Of a stretch of 64,000 nucleotides of DNA, positions 1 to 12,200 are shown piece after piece. How positions within the stretch are numbered: the stretch's first letter is position 1; each line of letters starts with the position of its first letter. The notes beneath the pieces are model-generated. The model was not told the origin of the DNA, made no database searches, and saw only the letters and a list, made by a program, of their open reading frames with translations. Source of the DNA: Istiophorus platypterus (lineage: Eukaryota > Chordata > Actinopteri > Istiophoriformes > Istiophoridae); assembly GCA_016859345.1 (NCBI GenBank), contig CM029121.1:28074527-28138526 (forward strand), in the 5' to 3' direction. Position numbers and translations under genes: made by a program.

Positions 1-2235
1 GATTAAATCGTTGTGGGTCCCGGTTGGTTCGGCCTCGGTGAGGATTAGGAAAAGATCCCGGTTTGGGTTAAAACAGACCCTGTCCCAACGTTAACCGGGC
101 GTTATAGAACCTTTCTGCTAGAACTTCCCCAGTGACAAAGAGAAAAGGTCCAGGAGAACTGAGAACCTGACGCTGTCGCTGACATTCGTCACTGAAGAAA
201 ATACCGCCTCAGCATCTCATCTCAAAAACGTCCCAACGCGTCTCAGGTCGCGTTCAACCCTTCGAGGCCAATGAAGCAAAACCTTTGAGTGTGAAACCGA
301 CAACACACAACACAACCCGCAGCTTAAAATTAATTTACTCTCATTTTTTTCAAGTGTTCGGCACTTGCCACCACCTGATTAACGCCCCCCCGACCCCCAC
401 CTCCAGCTCCGACCCCGACCTGCCTCTTCTCCACGGAGGGAGCCAAGTGAAGCTAGAACTTCTGGGTTCTGATCCAGAGGCAATAAAACTCTGTTCGAAC
501 TCTCGATGCCATTTGTAACAACACTAATATTTTACTGTTCAGCCCTGGAACGGAGCCTTACTCAGCAATGTGTTTGGCGGCTTAAAAAAAAAAGATAGTA
601 TCATTTTTCTCTAATGTTTCAGTCTCAGGTTTTTGGTTCCAGGAAGGTGTGAAAAATGGTTTAGACAACACATGTATTCAAACGTTTCTTCCTTTATCAG
701 CAATTCTGTGCCATTTTCAGCCCCTAATTTTTGTCTTTGTTTCATCAGGAGTGAAACAATAATTAATATCACGTAGTCCGATGAAAAGCCAGAAATAGTC
801 GGGGTTGTTAAGATTTTAAGCTGAGAAAGTTGAAACTGTGCAGCCGCTGGTCCTGCTCTTTGGCGGCTTTAATTAATCATCAATGGACGGTGGAGGTCGG
901 TCGCCGAAAAGAGGTCAAAACAACATCTCATTTAAGAACAGCCCTCCGAGGCGCTCACGTTCGAGGCCCCCCCCGTTGTGAGAGGACAGCGTGACCAGGC
1001 TTGGAGGAGGCGCTCTAACCCCCCCGACGGTTCGGGTCGAGGACGGCGACCGCTCGCCGACGCCGCGTCCCGGAAACATCACGATCACCTTTAAATCTCG
1101 GCTGCCACGTTTCAGGGGAGGAAACGCAAGCATGAGCTGGTTAGAATATATATTTAATTATGAAGCTGAGATATATATTTCATTATCTCCTTGCAATATT
1201 ATATTATGGCTCACAGCTTATGAGTGATGCGTAGGACGACTTTATGTAATTAGTGCGGATTTATTCAAGGCGTGCAGATAGGGATCTCTGAACCCTAATT
1301 CAACATGGTGTGGATGTAATGCTGGCACTTTAATGTTATTACTAGAGCCTTTAAAGTCCAATAAGGGGCCATTTTTTTTCTCTTTCATTTGCTTTATCTA
1401 ACCAGACGGTGACATCTGGAGATAATGAACTTTAATTTCTGTCACAGCCGGGGGGGGGGGGGGTGTTAAAAAAAAAAACACGAAAAACTGAGCTTATTTG
1501 AAATAGTTTATTTTTCAGCACAACTTTCAAATTATTTAAGAGGAGCTCATCAGTTGTTATCTCACGAAACCAATATTTTTTCATTGTGATGTGCTGATCC
1601 GCCTGAGATGGGAATTGGCCACGGTGCCGTCTGACGAGCTCGTGGGGATGAAACGTACAGAAGCGGCGCGAACGGCGGCTCGGAAACCGCCGGAAGCTCG
1701 CGGAGAGACGAGGCGGCGCTTTAATCTCTCTAACGTGCCGGGTTACATCATGCCCCGCTGCCCCTGCCGGCTGTGGGAACCTTTCAACCTCCTCCCTTAA
1801 CTCAGCCGCGCTGTACGGCTAGCATTTGGCTACGGTTCGTCCGCCGTGACCTCCGACCCCGACCTGTTCACCCCTCTGCCGGCGAGGGAAACGGGCAGCG
1901 CACCCCAGGTTGCAAAATATGCCAGGCGTTCGTGCCCGATCCAAGACAGCGACAGCGAGAGATGAACGGAAACCCGGCGATCAGAGAGAAGTGGCGAGAC
2001 GCGGCATCGTTTAAACACGATGGCGTAAAGTTTCAGGCAGACTCTCCTGAAGACTTGGATAGTTCTGCTCCGCTGTTCACATGAAAAGTGACAAAAATAG
2101 CTATGAAACAAAAGAGGAAACAAAAAAAGAGCTGGAGAGAGAAGAAGCCCGGCTCCTTTCTCACCTCCACGCAGCCGATCCACCACCGAGCGAAGTGGGT
2201 CTGATTGATGGTTTCGTGAGGATCCAGAGAGGCTC
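1..2235. other. 3' flank of immp2l, no gene seen
   Basis: No coding region could be supported on either strand. The short open frames here have no recognisable domain or codon pattern. The stretch 1140-1330 is AT-rich with several TAAT/ATTA cores, and a run of 14 G sits at 1450-1463 followed by an A run. Nothing else is recognised. Confidence 0.5.
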
Positions 2236-2307
2236 TGTCTCATAGCTCCCTAGTCTGGGAGGGTGTTTCCGAATCCTGAGGTTCGAGTCCCCTTCCCCGG
2301 GCGCTGA
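2236..2307 (+). repeat. tRNA-like remnant, possible SINE head
   Basis: A perfect RNA polymerase III B-box (GGTTCGAGTCC, 2280-2290) lies 37 bases after an A-box-like TAGCTCCCTAGTCTGG (2243-2258), which is normal tRNA spacing. The expected acceptor stem halves do not pair and the T stem has two mismatches, so it is not a functional tRNA gene. It is best read as a decayed tRNA pseudogene or tRNA-derived SINE head, and a chance match is possible. Confidence 0.3.
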
Positions 2308-5300
2308 AGGGCTCCGCATGCCGTCTGCAGCACGTCTCCGCACGTGGGGAAACACCGTGCGCCGGTCGGTTGACTTCGCCTCTTCCCAAAGGTTGATCGG
2401 CCCAATGTGGCCGGTCAGCTCAAAGCGTCGCTCCCGGCTGACAGTTGTCAGAACTCTGCACGGGCACCACCGCCAAGCTCTTTAACAGCCGGAGTGCGGG
2501 GAAAGAGAATCGCATCCACCGCAAAGCCGCCTGCCCCACAGTGAGCGCCAGATGGACGGAGGCAGCCGGGGGGGGGTTCTCCTGTTAGGTCACCTCTGAA
2601 AATGATCCAACCTGAAGGGGAACCGGGCCTCGGGGCTCTCTGTCCGTTCTCCCTCGGGTTCGGGTCAGGTCGCCCAACTCTGCATGATATTTCGGAGACA
2701 CGGGAGTCGAGGAACGTGATGTTCATGGGTGTGACGTGACCCTCTGACCTTCTGTAAGAAGGCGCCATCAGGTTATTATTTCCCACTGGACCAAAGTTTT
2801 TGTCCGTGAGAGAAACCATCTCGGAATGAAGCTGCAGAGCTTTGCCTCGGTTCAACACACAGGATACTGATTCCACCTTAAGAAAAAGATACTTATTTCA
2901 CAAATGTCGCTGATGAAGAAGCTGTCTGGACTTGGACCCATCTTGAGATCCATAATTTTAACACAGTAGCCGTCAACACAGGTGACACAGATGCAACACA
3001 ATAGGTTTTTTTGTTAAATTTATCCTTCTCTTAGTGAAGAATAATCTTCAAAACCAGCCGCTCAAATCGGACAAATCTCCCATGGTTTACCTGGATGGAC
3101 GTCACTGTGATGTGATCTTGATATTATCAGCATCATAAATCATGTTGATCATCCTGCTCATTAGATCAGAGTCAGGTTGTCTGGTTTACAGGTTCTGGAA
3201 GAACCTCAGGAGAAGAACAGATGTGAGAATCTTCTAGAGTCCCTTTAAATGTTAAAGCAACATTTCTGGAGGTTACGCCGTGGTTACCAGCCTGGTCAGA
3301 TTCACTGTGCAAGGAAATGCAGTTTTTGTTCCTCTTGCCACCGCTGCTGGATTTAGCATCTGCTTATGGATCTGAACAGCTTGGGACAAACATGAAACCT
3401 GGATGAAATGTACAGAGACGGGATGAAAGATTGTTTCCAGGCAATATGCAAAGATTTTTTTCATAAAATAATAACTACATAACTAGTTATCAGTTATCAG
3501 TTCGGTGAGTCAACCCAGGGCTTCCTGACCGCACTCACACAAGGGCCAACGTTGGCAGCCAATGATCAATCGCAAACATCAACAAGCCCCTTTCACCCCG
3601 AATACATAGACGGGAGACACCAGTCGAACCAGTAGGAGGGCCGACAAGAACAAGGCTTCAGCGCTTCAGTCGGTCGCTGTCGTAGGATGATGTCGGGGCT
3701 CAAAAGCTCCATGGAGGCGAAGAAACCCTGAGGGGCCCCAGCGGTGTTTGCTGGTCTCTGGAAGCTCTGGACCCCCTAAAGGGCCTTCTCTCGTCAGCTG
3801 GCTGAGATCCCTTACCGCCACGAAACCTGCTCCGGAGCAGGCGAAATGGGAAGCTGCTCTAACGGGTTCGATAGAAGAAGATCCGTAGTTCAATGATCTA
3901 GAACCACAGTTGCTCAGAATCAAAGGGCGAGAGGCTCGTTGCAGAGCCGCTCAGGTAAAGGTCAAAAGGTCAAACACAGACATCGGTTTCTACTGTGACA
4001 GAAGCGGCAGAGAAACCGGACATGGAGCCACATTGAAGCCGGAGCAGCTCTCACTTCTTCCTCTGCCATAAAACTCTCATAAACTCACAGCTGAATCCGA
4101 CGAGTCTCTTTATCTGGGCGCCGCTCGAAGAAATCTTTGACTGAAGTGGAAATAGTCGAGGCAGACTGAATGAAAGAAGGTTCACGAAGAAGTGAATTAA
4201 ACTTTACTTTGAAATCATTTCCATTCAAGTTCTTCTAAAACTCCTGAAGGAACCACATTGTAAAGCTTTGATTGTTAAGAACGAAGCACCTCGAAACCCA
4301 GCGTGTGATAACTGATTGTGCTAATGTTGCGTGTGGAGGTTTTGGTAATTTAAGAGCCTTCTGGAATCTGCTGCATCAGCCTGAATAATGGGCTTTAATT
4401 AGTACGGAGAGGAAATCTTCTCTTTATTATGGTTGATGGTTTGCGTTGTCCTTGTTTTAAAGTGTGTCTTAAGTACTATGCAATTCTTGTTATCATTAAG
4501 AAAGTAATGACTTACCCTGCGATCCAAGAGAAGAAACACCTGGTGTAACCCCTCAGACCGCGGAGAGGTCGGCGGCCGGATCCGCTGGAACCTTCCCCTC
4601 GCTATGCTGCAAGAGGCCAGGCTGCTGGTGGACTTCCCATGATGCACCGGGCTCCTCTCTCCTCCTCTTCATCTCCTCTCTCCTCCCCTTCCTCTCCTCT
4701 CTCCTCCTCTCTCTCTCTCTGGAGTCTTGATCTAGGACTGTAGAACCATCTACTGCCCATGATCCTGATCATCACCCACTGCTTCAATTATTATGGATAT
4801 TACTATTTTATTCAGTCCTATTAGTAATATTATTATTAGCCCTGTTATTATTACTATTGGCTTTGTTATTAGTCTCATTATTGTCGTACATCTTCACATG
4901 GTTCCTGTGTTGTGTTAAAGGTTTTTGTTGCTCCTGTGTCAACGTTGTGTCTCTGTAAATAACAGAGTCTGGTCCAGACCTGCTCTATATGAAAACTGCC
5001 CTGAGGTAACCTCTGGTATGATATGCTGCTATATAATAAAAACTGGATTGTATTGAAAAAGTTTACTAAAAATCCCAAGGTCCACTTAGATGAGGATAAA
5101 GTTCTGGAGACTTGCTTTATAAAAATGATATCTACCTCTACATATTAATCGATGATGGCTTGGTCTGGGTGTGCTAATCCATAGACACCCCCCATCAATA
5201 AATTCTGTGTCAGAAAGTAGATCCAACGGAAGTTTGACATTCAGGTCTGCGGATTATCCGAAGCAACTGGGACGCCGCCTGTGGAAAGACGTCGCTCGGA

Positions 5301-6220
5301 GCTACAAACAAAATTCAATTAGCTTCCATCGATGGAAATGTCAGAAGCAGATATCTAAAAAACCTGCAGAAATAAAAACCAGAAACTGTCTGTCTGACTG
5401 AAAATCACCAAAAAATAGGAGCGGTTGTGGCGATCTGAAGCTTTAATGTGATTTTAACCCGACAGGGATTCGGATTGCTGTGAATTATGTAATGTTCGTA
5501 CTGGGGTTGCGTGCGCCCTCTGAAGACAAGCGGCAGCGGATTTAAATATCCGTCATCCAGCTGGTTCGCGCTTCATCTCGAATAAATATTTGTGTCTGTC
5601 TTTGGAGCCGAGCCGCTGCCCCTGGGCTGATTATTTAGGAGTTTCTGCACCGACTCTCGTGCACTGTCTCTCACATCAGCAGGGGGATTTTGTGTGTGAG
5701 GAACGTCTAGTTGCCCCCCTCGGTAGGCGACCCCGGACCAGCAGAGGTCAGTTTTCCATTGCTCTTTTCATGCAGAAGCCAAGCTGTGCTTAATATCTAT
5801 TACAGGACTGGATGAAACACCTTCATCCACAGGACTCTGGGGCTCGGGCTATTTACTGGAGAGTCCAGGGCCCCAAAGACTGACCCTGCACGGCACCGCG
5901 ATTTTCATAATTGCATCTCAAACTGGTCCTGATGGCCCGAGAGACGCAATCCGACAATCAAATGAGCCACAGCGTGTTACGGACGCCCTGAGATTTCACT
6001 GGGGATTCAGAAAGACCGCGACGGGAGAAACCGTGGTAATATGTATGATCACGACACCGATACAGACCTGGGGCACAGAGACAAAAATCCTCCCCGGCCG
6101 ATCAACGCAGCGGAAACAGCGGCGAGTTCATCGCCACGTTGCGGAAGAGTAACACGGAAAAACCCAGATCAGATGCCTGCGACGTCCCTGCTGCTCGGCT
6201 CGGCTCAAGGCGTCAGACGA
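2308..6220. other. Intergenic flank, nothing recognised
   Basis: I see no gene, transposon or RNA here. A CT-rich patch (CTCCT/CTCTC units) lies at about 4650-4722. Short open frames exist on both strands but show no family resemblance. Confidence 0.5.
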
Positions 6221-6891
6221 GGAAGACCGAAGTCAGACCGAAGTCAGTCTGAAGTCGGACCGAAGTCGGACCGAAGTCACACCGAAGTCAGTCTGAAGTC
6301 GGACCGAAGTCAGTCTGAAGTCAGTCTGAAGTCAGTCTGAAGTCAGACCGAAGTCACGGACCGAAGTCGGACCGAAGTCGGACCGAAGTCGGACCGAAGT
6401 CAGTCTGAAGTCGGACCGAAGTCAGTCTGAAGTCAGACCGAAGTCGGACCGAAGTCACACCGAAGTCAGTCTGAAGTCAGACCGAAGTCGGACCGAAGTC
6501 GGACCGAAGTCGGACCGAAGTCAGTCTGAAGTCAGTCTGAAGTCAGACCGAAGTCAGACCGAAGTCACGCTGAAGTCGGACCGAAGTCGGACCGAAGTCA
6601 GTCTGAAGTCAGACCGAAGTCAGACCGAAGTCAGTCTGAAGTCAGACCGAAGTCAGTCTGAAGTCAGACCGAAGTCGGACCAGTCTGAAGTCAGACCGAA
6701 GTCAGTCTGAAGTCAGTCTGAAGTCAGACCGAAGTCAGTCTGAAGTCAGACCGAAGTCAGTCTGAAGTCAGACCGAAGTCAGACCGAAGTCGGACCGAAG
6801 TCGGTCTGAAGTCGGACCGAAGTCGGTCTGAAGTCAGTCTGAAGTCAGACCGAAGTCAGTCTGAAGTCGGACCGAAGTCAGTCTGAAGTCA
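6221..6891. repeat. 11-bp minisatellite array (about 61 units)
   Basis: This is a tandem array of 11-bp units that alternate mainly between CAGACCGAAGT, CGGACCGAAGT and CAGTCTGAAGT, with rarer CACACCGAAGT and CACGCTGAAGT. Two units have indels (near 6355 and 6678). Because 11 is not a multiple of three, the array stays open in several frames and yields a repetitive 11-residue peptide, which is an artefact and not a gene. It changes at about 6895 into a 5-bp array. Confidence 0.95.
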
Positions 6892-6895
6892 AATA

Positions 6896-7745
6896 TGGTC
6901 CGGTCAGATCCGGTCGAGTCAGGTCAGTTCTGAAGTCGGTCGGTCCAGTCAGGTCAGGTCAGGTCAGGTCAGGTCAGGTCAGGTCGTCCAGTCGAATCGA
7001 GTCAGGTCAGGTCCAGTCAGGTCAGGTCCGGTCGTGTCGAGAATCAGGTCAGGTCGGTCCGGTCAGTTCGGTCGGTCCGGTCCAATCAGGTCAGGTCGGG
7101 TCGAGTCGAGTCAGGTCAGGTCCGGTCAGGTCAGGTCAGGTCGGTCTGGTCGGCCGGTCCAGTCAGGTCAGGTCGGGTCGAGTCGAGTCAGCTCTGGCCA
7201 GGTCAGTTCTGGTCCGGTCGAGTCGAGTCAAGTCCGGTCCGGTCGAATCGAGCCAGGTCTTCTGGTCCGGTCCGGTCCAGTCTGGACAGGTCAGGTCAGG
7301 TCCGGTCGGGTCGGGTCGAGTCCGGTCCGGTCCAGTCAGGTCAGGTCGGGTCGATCCGAGTCAGGTCCGGTCTGGTCGAATCGAGCCAGGTCTTATGGTG
7401 CGGTCCGGTCCAGTCCGGTCAGGTCAGGTCAGGTCGGGTCGGGTCGGGTCGAGTCCCAGGTCCTGGTCGGTCGGTCCAGTCCAGGTCAGGTCAGGTCGGT
7501 CGGTCGAATCGAGTCAGGTCGGTCCGGTCGGTCAGGTCAAGTCTGGTCCGGTCCGGTCCAGTCTGGACAGGTCAGGTCAGGTCGGTCGGGTCGGGTCGAG
7601 TCCGGTCCGGTCCGGTCCAGTCCGGTCAGGTCAGGTCGGGTCGATCCGAGTCAGGTCCGGTCTGGTCGAATCGAGCCAGGTCTTATGGTGCGGTCCGGTC
7701 CGGTCCAGTCAGGTCAGGTCGGGTCGAATTCGATCGGTCGATCCA
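6896..7745. repeat. 5-bp minisatellite with higher-order duplication
   Basis: Degenerate pentamers (GGTCA, GGTCC, GGTCG, AGTCC, GAGTC) fill about 850 bp. A higher-order structure is present: 7341-7411 and 7631-7701 are identical over about 71 bp at an offset of 290, including the distinctive GCCAGGTCTTATGGTGCGG. A related variant lies near 7250-7270. The 265-codon open frame over 7034-7831 encodes only a degenerate Ser-Gly-Gln-Val-Arg-like pentapeptide repeat and is not supported as a gene. Confidence 0.95.
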
Positions 7746-8649
7746 CCCTGGTCGAACTTCTCGCGGCGCTTAGTCCGGTCTGTTCGCGGGTTCAGGGGCG
7801 ACCCGGCTCACGTGGGAGGTCCCGTATGTAAAGACGTTTTCAGTAGAGACGTCATCGGGCTTCGCTGACGTGAGCGACTCTCCCCCCGAGGGATTGGCGG
7901 CCGACGTGCGTATCCACGTTTCTCTTCAGTTACGTGGAAAAAATGAAAGACGGGGGGGGGTCTAGCAGACGATGGTGAGCATTAGAGCAGGTGTCAGAAC
8001 CGCCACTGTGTGGGATATTTGACACAAGGAGACAAGGTTAGAACTGAAACTGTTGGATTCATTTCTAGAAATAAGAAAAACTCGATTGAAATAACAGCGA
8101 CCTCTGCAATAACTCACACAATTAAAAACGTCTCCTAAAAGTTACATCCGTATCCTTCCAATCCACAGGAGCAAACGCATTTTCAAAGAAACTCAATGGT
8201 TTTTTTATGGTCATTTTATTTCTCTATGGTACAACAACAAAGAAAAGACCTGCAGGACAGAATTACGGAGGCAGTTATGACATTAAACGATAAATAAACA
8301 TCCTTGTTACAAGTCTAGAGGAGGACGCTGCATTTTTAGAACACATCGTCGCATCAGAGGTCATTTAACTTTCTGTTCTTTGATACCTTTACCGCGTATT
8401 TCCGCCGCCCACGAGGTGAAGGTGAAGCTAAAAGTCTGGAACCGAGATGTGAGACGGGGGCGCCGGTGGACGCCACGGAAGACGGACGGACGGCGAAGAA
8501 AAATCAGAATCAGCGCAAAACTTCATTAAAAACCCAAGAGTCTGATTCAAAGGTTGGAGGTAGATCCTCTTTTATTTCAGAATATGAACGATAAAGCAGT
8601 TTATCAGAGACTGACGACAGAAATATCATAGTACAGAGGCTGGAAAAGG
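7746..8649. other. 3' flank of immp2l, nothing recognised
   Basis: Unique-looking sequence between the minisatellite and an old interspersed repeat. A run of 9 G lies at 7952-7960. TTTATT (minus-strand AATAAA) occurs at 8215-8220 and 8571-8576 and could serve as a distal poly(A) signal for immp2l. Confidence 0.4.
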
Positions 8650-8885
8650 GCTGAGGCTACAACGATTAATCGATTAATTGTTTGGTTTATGAAATGTCGC
8701 ATAATAATTAAAGTTTTTCAGCCCAGAACTAAAAGATGTTCAAGTTTTCAGCGACAAAAAATAGAGAAAAAGGAGAAAATCAATTAGGCGTTTTCGCTTG
8801 AAAAAATGAACCGACCGGTCGATCATCAAAACAGTTGATTACTCATTTACATTTATTGATTAATTGATTAACTCGTCGTTTCAGC
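8650..8885. repeat. Old interspersed repeat (CGATTAATCGATTA family), copy 1
   Basis: The left edge contains ACGATTAATCGATTAATTGTTTGG and the right edge returns to TTGATTAATTGATTAACTCGTCGTTTCAGCTC, with AT-rich sequence between. From memory this is a very common teleost intronic repeat whose ends carry CGATTAATCGATTA; I cannot name its class. Two weaker copies lie at about 16680 and 39090. It abuts the 3' end of immp2l. Confidence 0.5.
8852..8857 (-). terminator. immp2l: Candidate poly(A) signal for immp2l
   Basis: TTTATT on the plus strand reads AATAAA on the minus strand, about 250 bases beyond the immp2l stop codon. It lies inside the interspersed repeat at 8650-8885. No downstream GT-rich element was verified. 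Confidence 0.35.
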
Positions 8886-9109
8886 TCTGGCTCAGGACGA
8901 CAGCTCTGAATGTGGCCGAGAGCTATTCACGTCACAGGCAACGTGACCACAACCGGACGAAATCAATACACAGTCCGATACCACCAGAGTCAGACCGTCG
9001 CTTTTCTCCTCAGTCCGATGGGAAAAATGGGAAAAATACAAAACAGTGACACGATGCATCCGTATGAACGTGTCCACCCAGACGACAGACGATGCCTAAA
9101 AACTAGCCC

Positions 9110-9235
9110 TCATCCCTCGTCCTCCTCCGGCGCCAGCGGGCCTCGGTTTGGGGGGAGGGACGGCCTGATCTGCTGCCAGCGGTTCGGGGGCCAGATGATG
9201 TGGGAGGCTCGGCCGTGGAGCAGCCCGACCGACAC
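9110..9235 (-). CDS. immp2l: immp2l exon 6 (last coding exon, stop)
   Basis: This is the C-terminal exon of mitochondrial inner membrane protease subunit 2, a signal-peptidase-I-like serine protease that trims intermembrane-space sorting signals. It encodes 41 residues plus TGA (9110-9112), beginning VSVGLLHGRASHIIWPP and ending in an acidic EEDEG tail. The family hallmark is the segment after the GP of the second conserved box (V-S-x-G-L-L-H-x-x-A-x-H-I-x-W-P-P-x-R-W). The acceptor (TTTCCACACAG) is directly upstream, and the phase is 0, continuing exactly from exon 5, which ends in Ser-Phe-Gly-Pro. The acidic tail is about as long as in the human protein but differs in sequence, as expected for this variable end. 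Identity is strong; nothing indicates a pseudogene. Confidence 0.95.
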   Translation of the reverse strand: MSVGLLHGRASHIIWPPNRWQQIRPSLPPNRGPLAPEEDEG

Positions 9236-12200
9236 CTGTGTGGAAAAAAAAGAAGGGATGAGCGTCGAGGAAGAGACGAGGAAGACGAGGACGGGACGTC
9301 CCCGGGCATCCCGAGATGTGTCCGGAGATGTCCTGACGGATCGGAGCCGGCTCTGCCGGGTTCTGGCGAAGTGCCGCTCTACTTCGAAAGCAGAGCGCAT
9401 GAATGGGACGCGATTACCCGGACGCGCCGTGGCCCCAGGGCCGTATGACGGCGGGTGGAGCCACGCGTCCTCCCTCCGCCGCATCACGGTGCCGTTCTCA
9501 GAGGCCGCGTTCACCCTGTCAGTCCTTCGTTCCTGTTGTACTGGCGATTTAGGTCAATCAGTTTGATACTGTCAAACCAGGAACTCGAGTTTTTTGGATT
9601 AATTAGGTCATTAAAAACAGGCGGACAAAAATCAGTGGCTACAGCTGTTACTTCCATGTGTCAGATACATTTATACTCAACATTTTATGTGCTTGGCCAT
9701 GAATTTTAATTATTCTCAGGACGAGGAAACTTCCGTCTTTCGGGTTTGTAGCCGTAGCGACTCTTTCTGTCACCCGGTAAAGACAAGTACTGACAGAAAG
9801 TATCAAACGGGAATCGAAAATTAAAGAAAGTGGTTAATGTGACACTTTTTGAGAGATGAATTCTTGAAGCATTTAAAAAAAGACTTTATAGTTATTTTTT
9901 AATGATCTGCAGCACTTGCTTGAAGTACAACAAATCTTTCTACATGTATCCCACGACCGGATTATAATTAAAATCCAAAATATTCATCTTAATCCAGATT
10001 TCATAGTAAAAATCCTGGAGGAGAAATGTCGGGCATCGTCGGAGCAGCCTCGACGTGAGTTGGACTCAAACTTGTGAAACAGATAAAGAGTGATGGGTTA
10101 AGAAATCTGCTTTAAACGAGGATCGATCGCAACGGAAAGCTTCGCCTCGTCCTGACGGATGGTTTTGTTGTCCGGGACGGTTTAAAAACGGTCTGGTTCA
10201 GGCTTGGAACCGGCGTCCAGGGACTTGGGCTCCGTCATCGGAGACGATTGAACCCGCGAGCCGATGGCCGAGGACCTGGGCGCCACTGCGTCGATCAGGG
10301 CCATTCGCGCGGGGTCCAACGCACGCGGCAGCAAACTTAAAACGCTCTTCAAGAAAGCTGCCGTCTGTATCAAAAAAAAGAATAAAACGCTGAGCCGAGA
10401 TCAGATCTGCGGTTGGAGAAACCTTTGGACGGACGCCGTGCTCTGGTTCGTGGCGCGAGGCGAAGCCATGGCGGCGCAGGGAGAAGTGTTTGATTTGACC
10501 TCCGGGGCGTTCTGATGGCGGAGGCAGGGTCGTGGTCTGGGCCAGAACAAAAAGTAATGAAGCAGCTTGATATTCATCTGGCTGCAGTTGAAGAACAGGT
10601 CAGTGAGCTGTTATTTGACAAGGTGAGACCGCGAGACATCAAATAATTAAAAAAAAAAAAAAATCAAATTTTTATTTTCAGTGCATGTTTTGTAGAAGCT
10701 CTAATCCAGAATTCTGTATAAAAATAAGCTTGGGCCAAAGAACCACAAGAACCACATCTAAAAAAACCTGATCGCGGACGTTGGACGTCAGAGTCAGGAA
10801 ATAAAGAAATGGGAGAAGAAGTGAATTTAGAAACGTTAAAACGGATCATTTCATCCCACTTGGTCCTTCTTTGGTCCGTTCTTCCTTTTCCCGTTCCTTT
10901 GGGATCCTCTCTGTGATTGGCCGGTGACCCGTCCGGGTCCTCGAGCCGTCCTTCAGCTCCGGGTTCTTGCGTCCGGTGCTTTCTTCGGGTCACTGGTTCT
11001 TCCCTGCGTTCTCCCCCGAGTCTAGACGCGCTATGAGGCTCTGAAATGCAGAAAAAATACCTGGCCTGGTTCGGGCGGACTCGCCGGTATCGGTCAGCGG
11101 CTCCATCGACCCCCCGCAGCCATGTTGCAATCAACGTGGAACCCACACGTTCCCGTACGTTTTCCACAGTTTCCCTCTGTATCACTTTTTTTTTACATTT
11201 TGAATTTCTCTTCAGACAAAGAGAAAAGTAAAACCCTCTCACGGAGTTTACAGTTCAACGTACGCAGCAACCGTGGGCTGTTGTTTTTTATTTCGGATCG
11301 ACCCACTCGTCTGTGGGGGTGGAGACATTCTTCAGTGAGAAGACTGGCATCAAATGGCGGCGACGGCGAGTGCTGGGAGCTTCGTTGGCAGTGACAGGCA
11401 AAATATGGCCATGAAAAAACGCCCATGACCATGGATGAGGTGGATGCGGCCACACAGGCTGGTGCCAACTGACCCTCCGACGTCCACGCATCAACTTGCC
11501 TGACACCAGAACACGGCGGCGCCCCCTCGAAACGCCATCCACACACGTGCCAGCATGTGCAGCAGCAAATTGGCTTTTAAGGAAATTTCAGTGGCGGGCG
11601 GCAACGCCTCCCCCGGCAACACCATGAGGGAATGGTTTTTTAATTAACGCGTCATGAAACGCTCGCGGCAGCATCTGTTTTATTAAACCTATTAAACATG
11701 GTTTGGCTCTGACTCCCACAGCCGCCGGTTACAGGCGAGGAGAGGTCGTGGTCAGGTTTAGACCCCCCCTCCAAACCCTGAACCTCAACCACAGGGTTTT
11801 TGTTGCCCAAACCAGGACCCGGGACTCGGGACATAAACCCTGGTCCCTGAGTTGAAAGTCCTGGCTCCGGTGCAGCACGCGAGCGTAAAACAACTTACCT
11901 GTGGAGGAGCCAGGACCGGCAGCAGCTATGAAGGGAATTTTTATGAGACTTGGCTGAAGTGAAGAAACGACGCCAGCTGGATGGATGTGTCGCTCGCAAC
12001 TAATTAATTAGAGCCAAACAACACAATAATAATTAATGTGACGATAACGGAAATTATAACAGTTCCTTCCAAACAGGGAAACAACCAACAGGAACACACG
12101 GGGTGCAATTTGCAATCAGCTCAAAAAATACTCGGCACTGCTGAAATAACACACAACGCTGGAGGGGTTCAATGAAATGTAAATATGAGGTAGGAATCGG

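Noticed and set aside
2236..2307. Functional tRNA gene
   Set aside because: The B-box is perfect, but the acceptor stem does not pair and the T stem is broken.
7034..7831. 265-codon open frame on plus (Ser/Gly/Arg/Val-rich)
   Set aside because: It is generated by the 5-bp tandem array; another frame is equally open and no domain is present.
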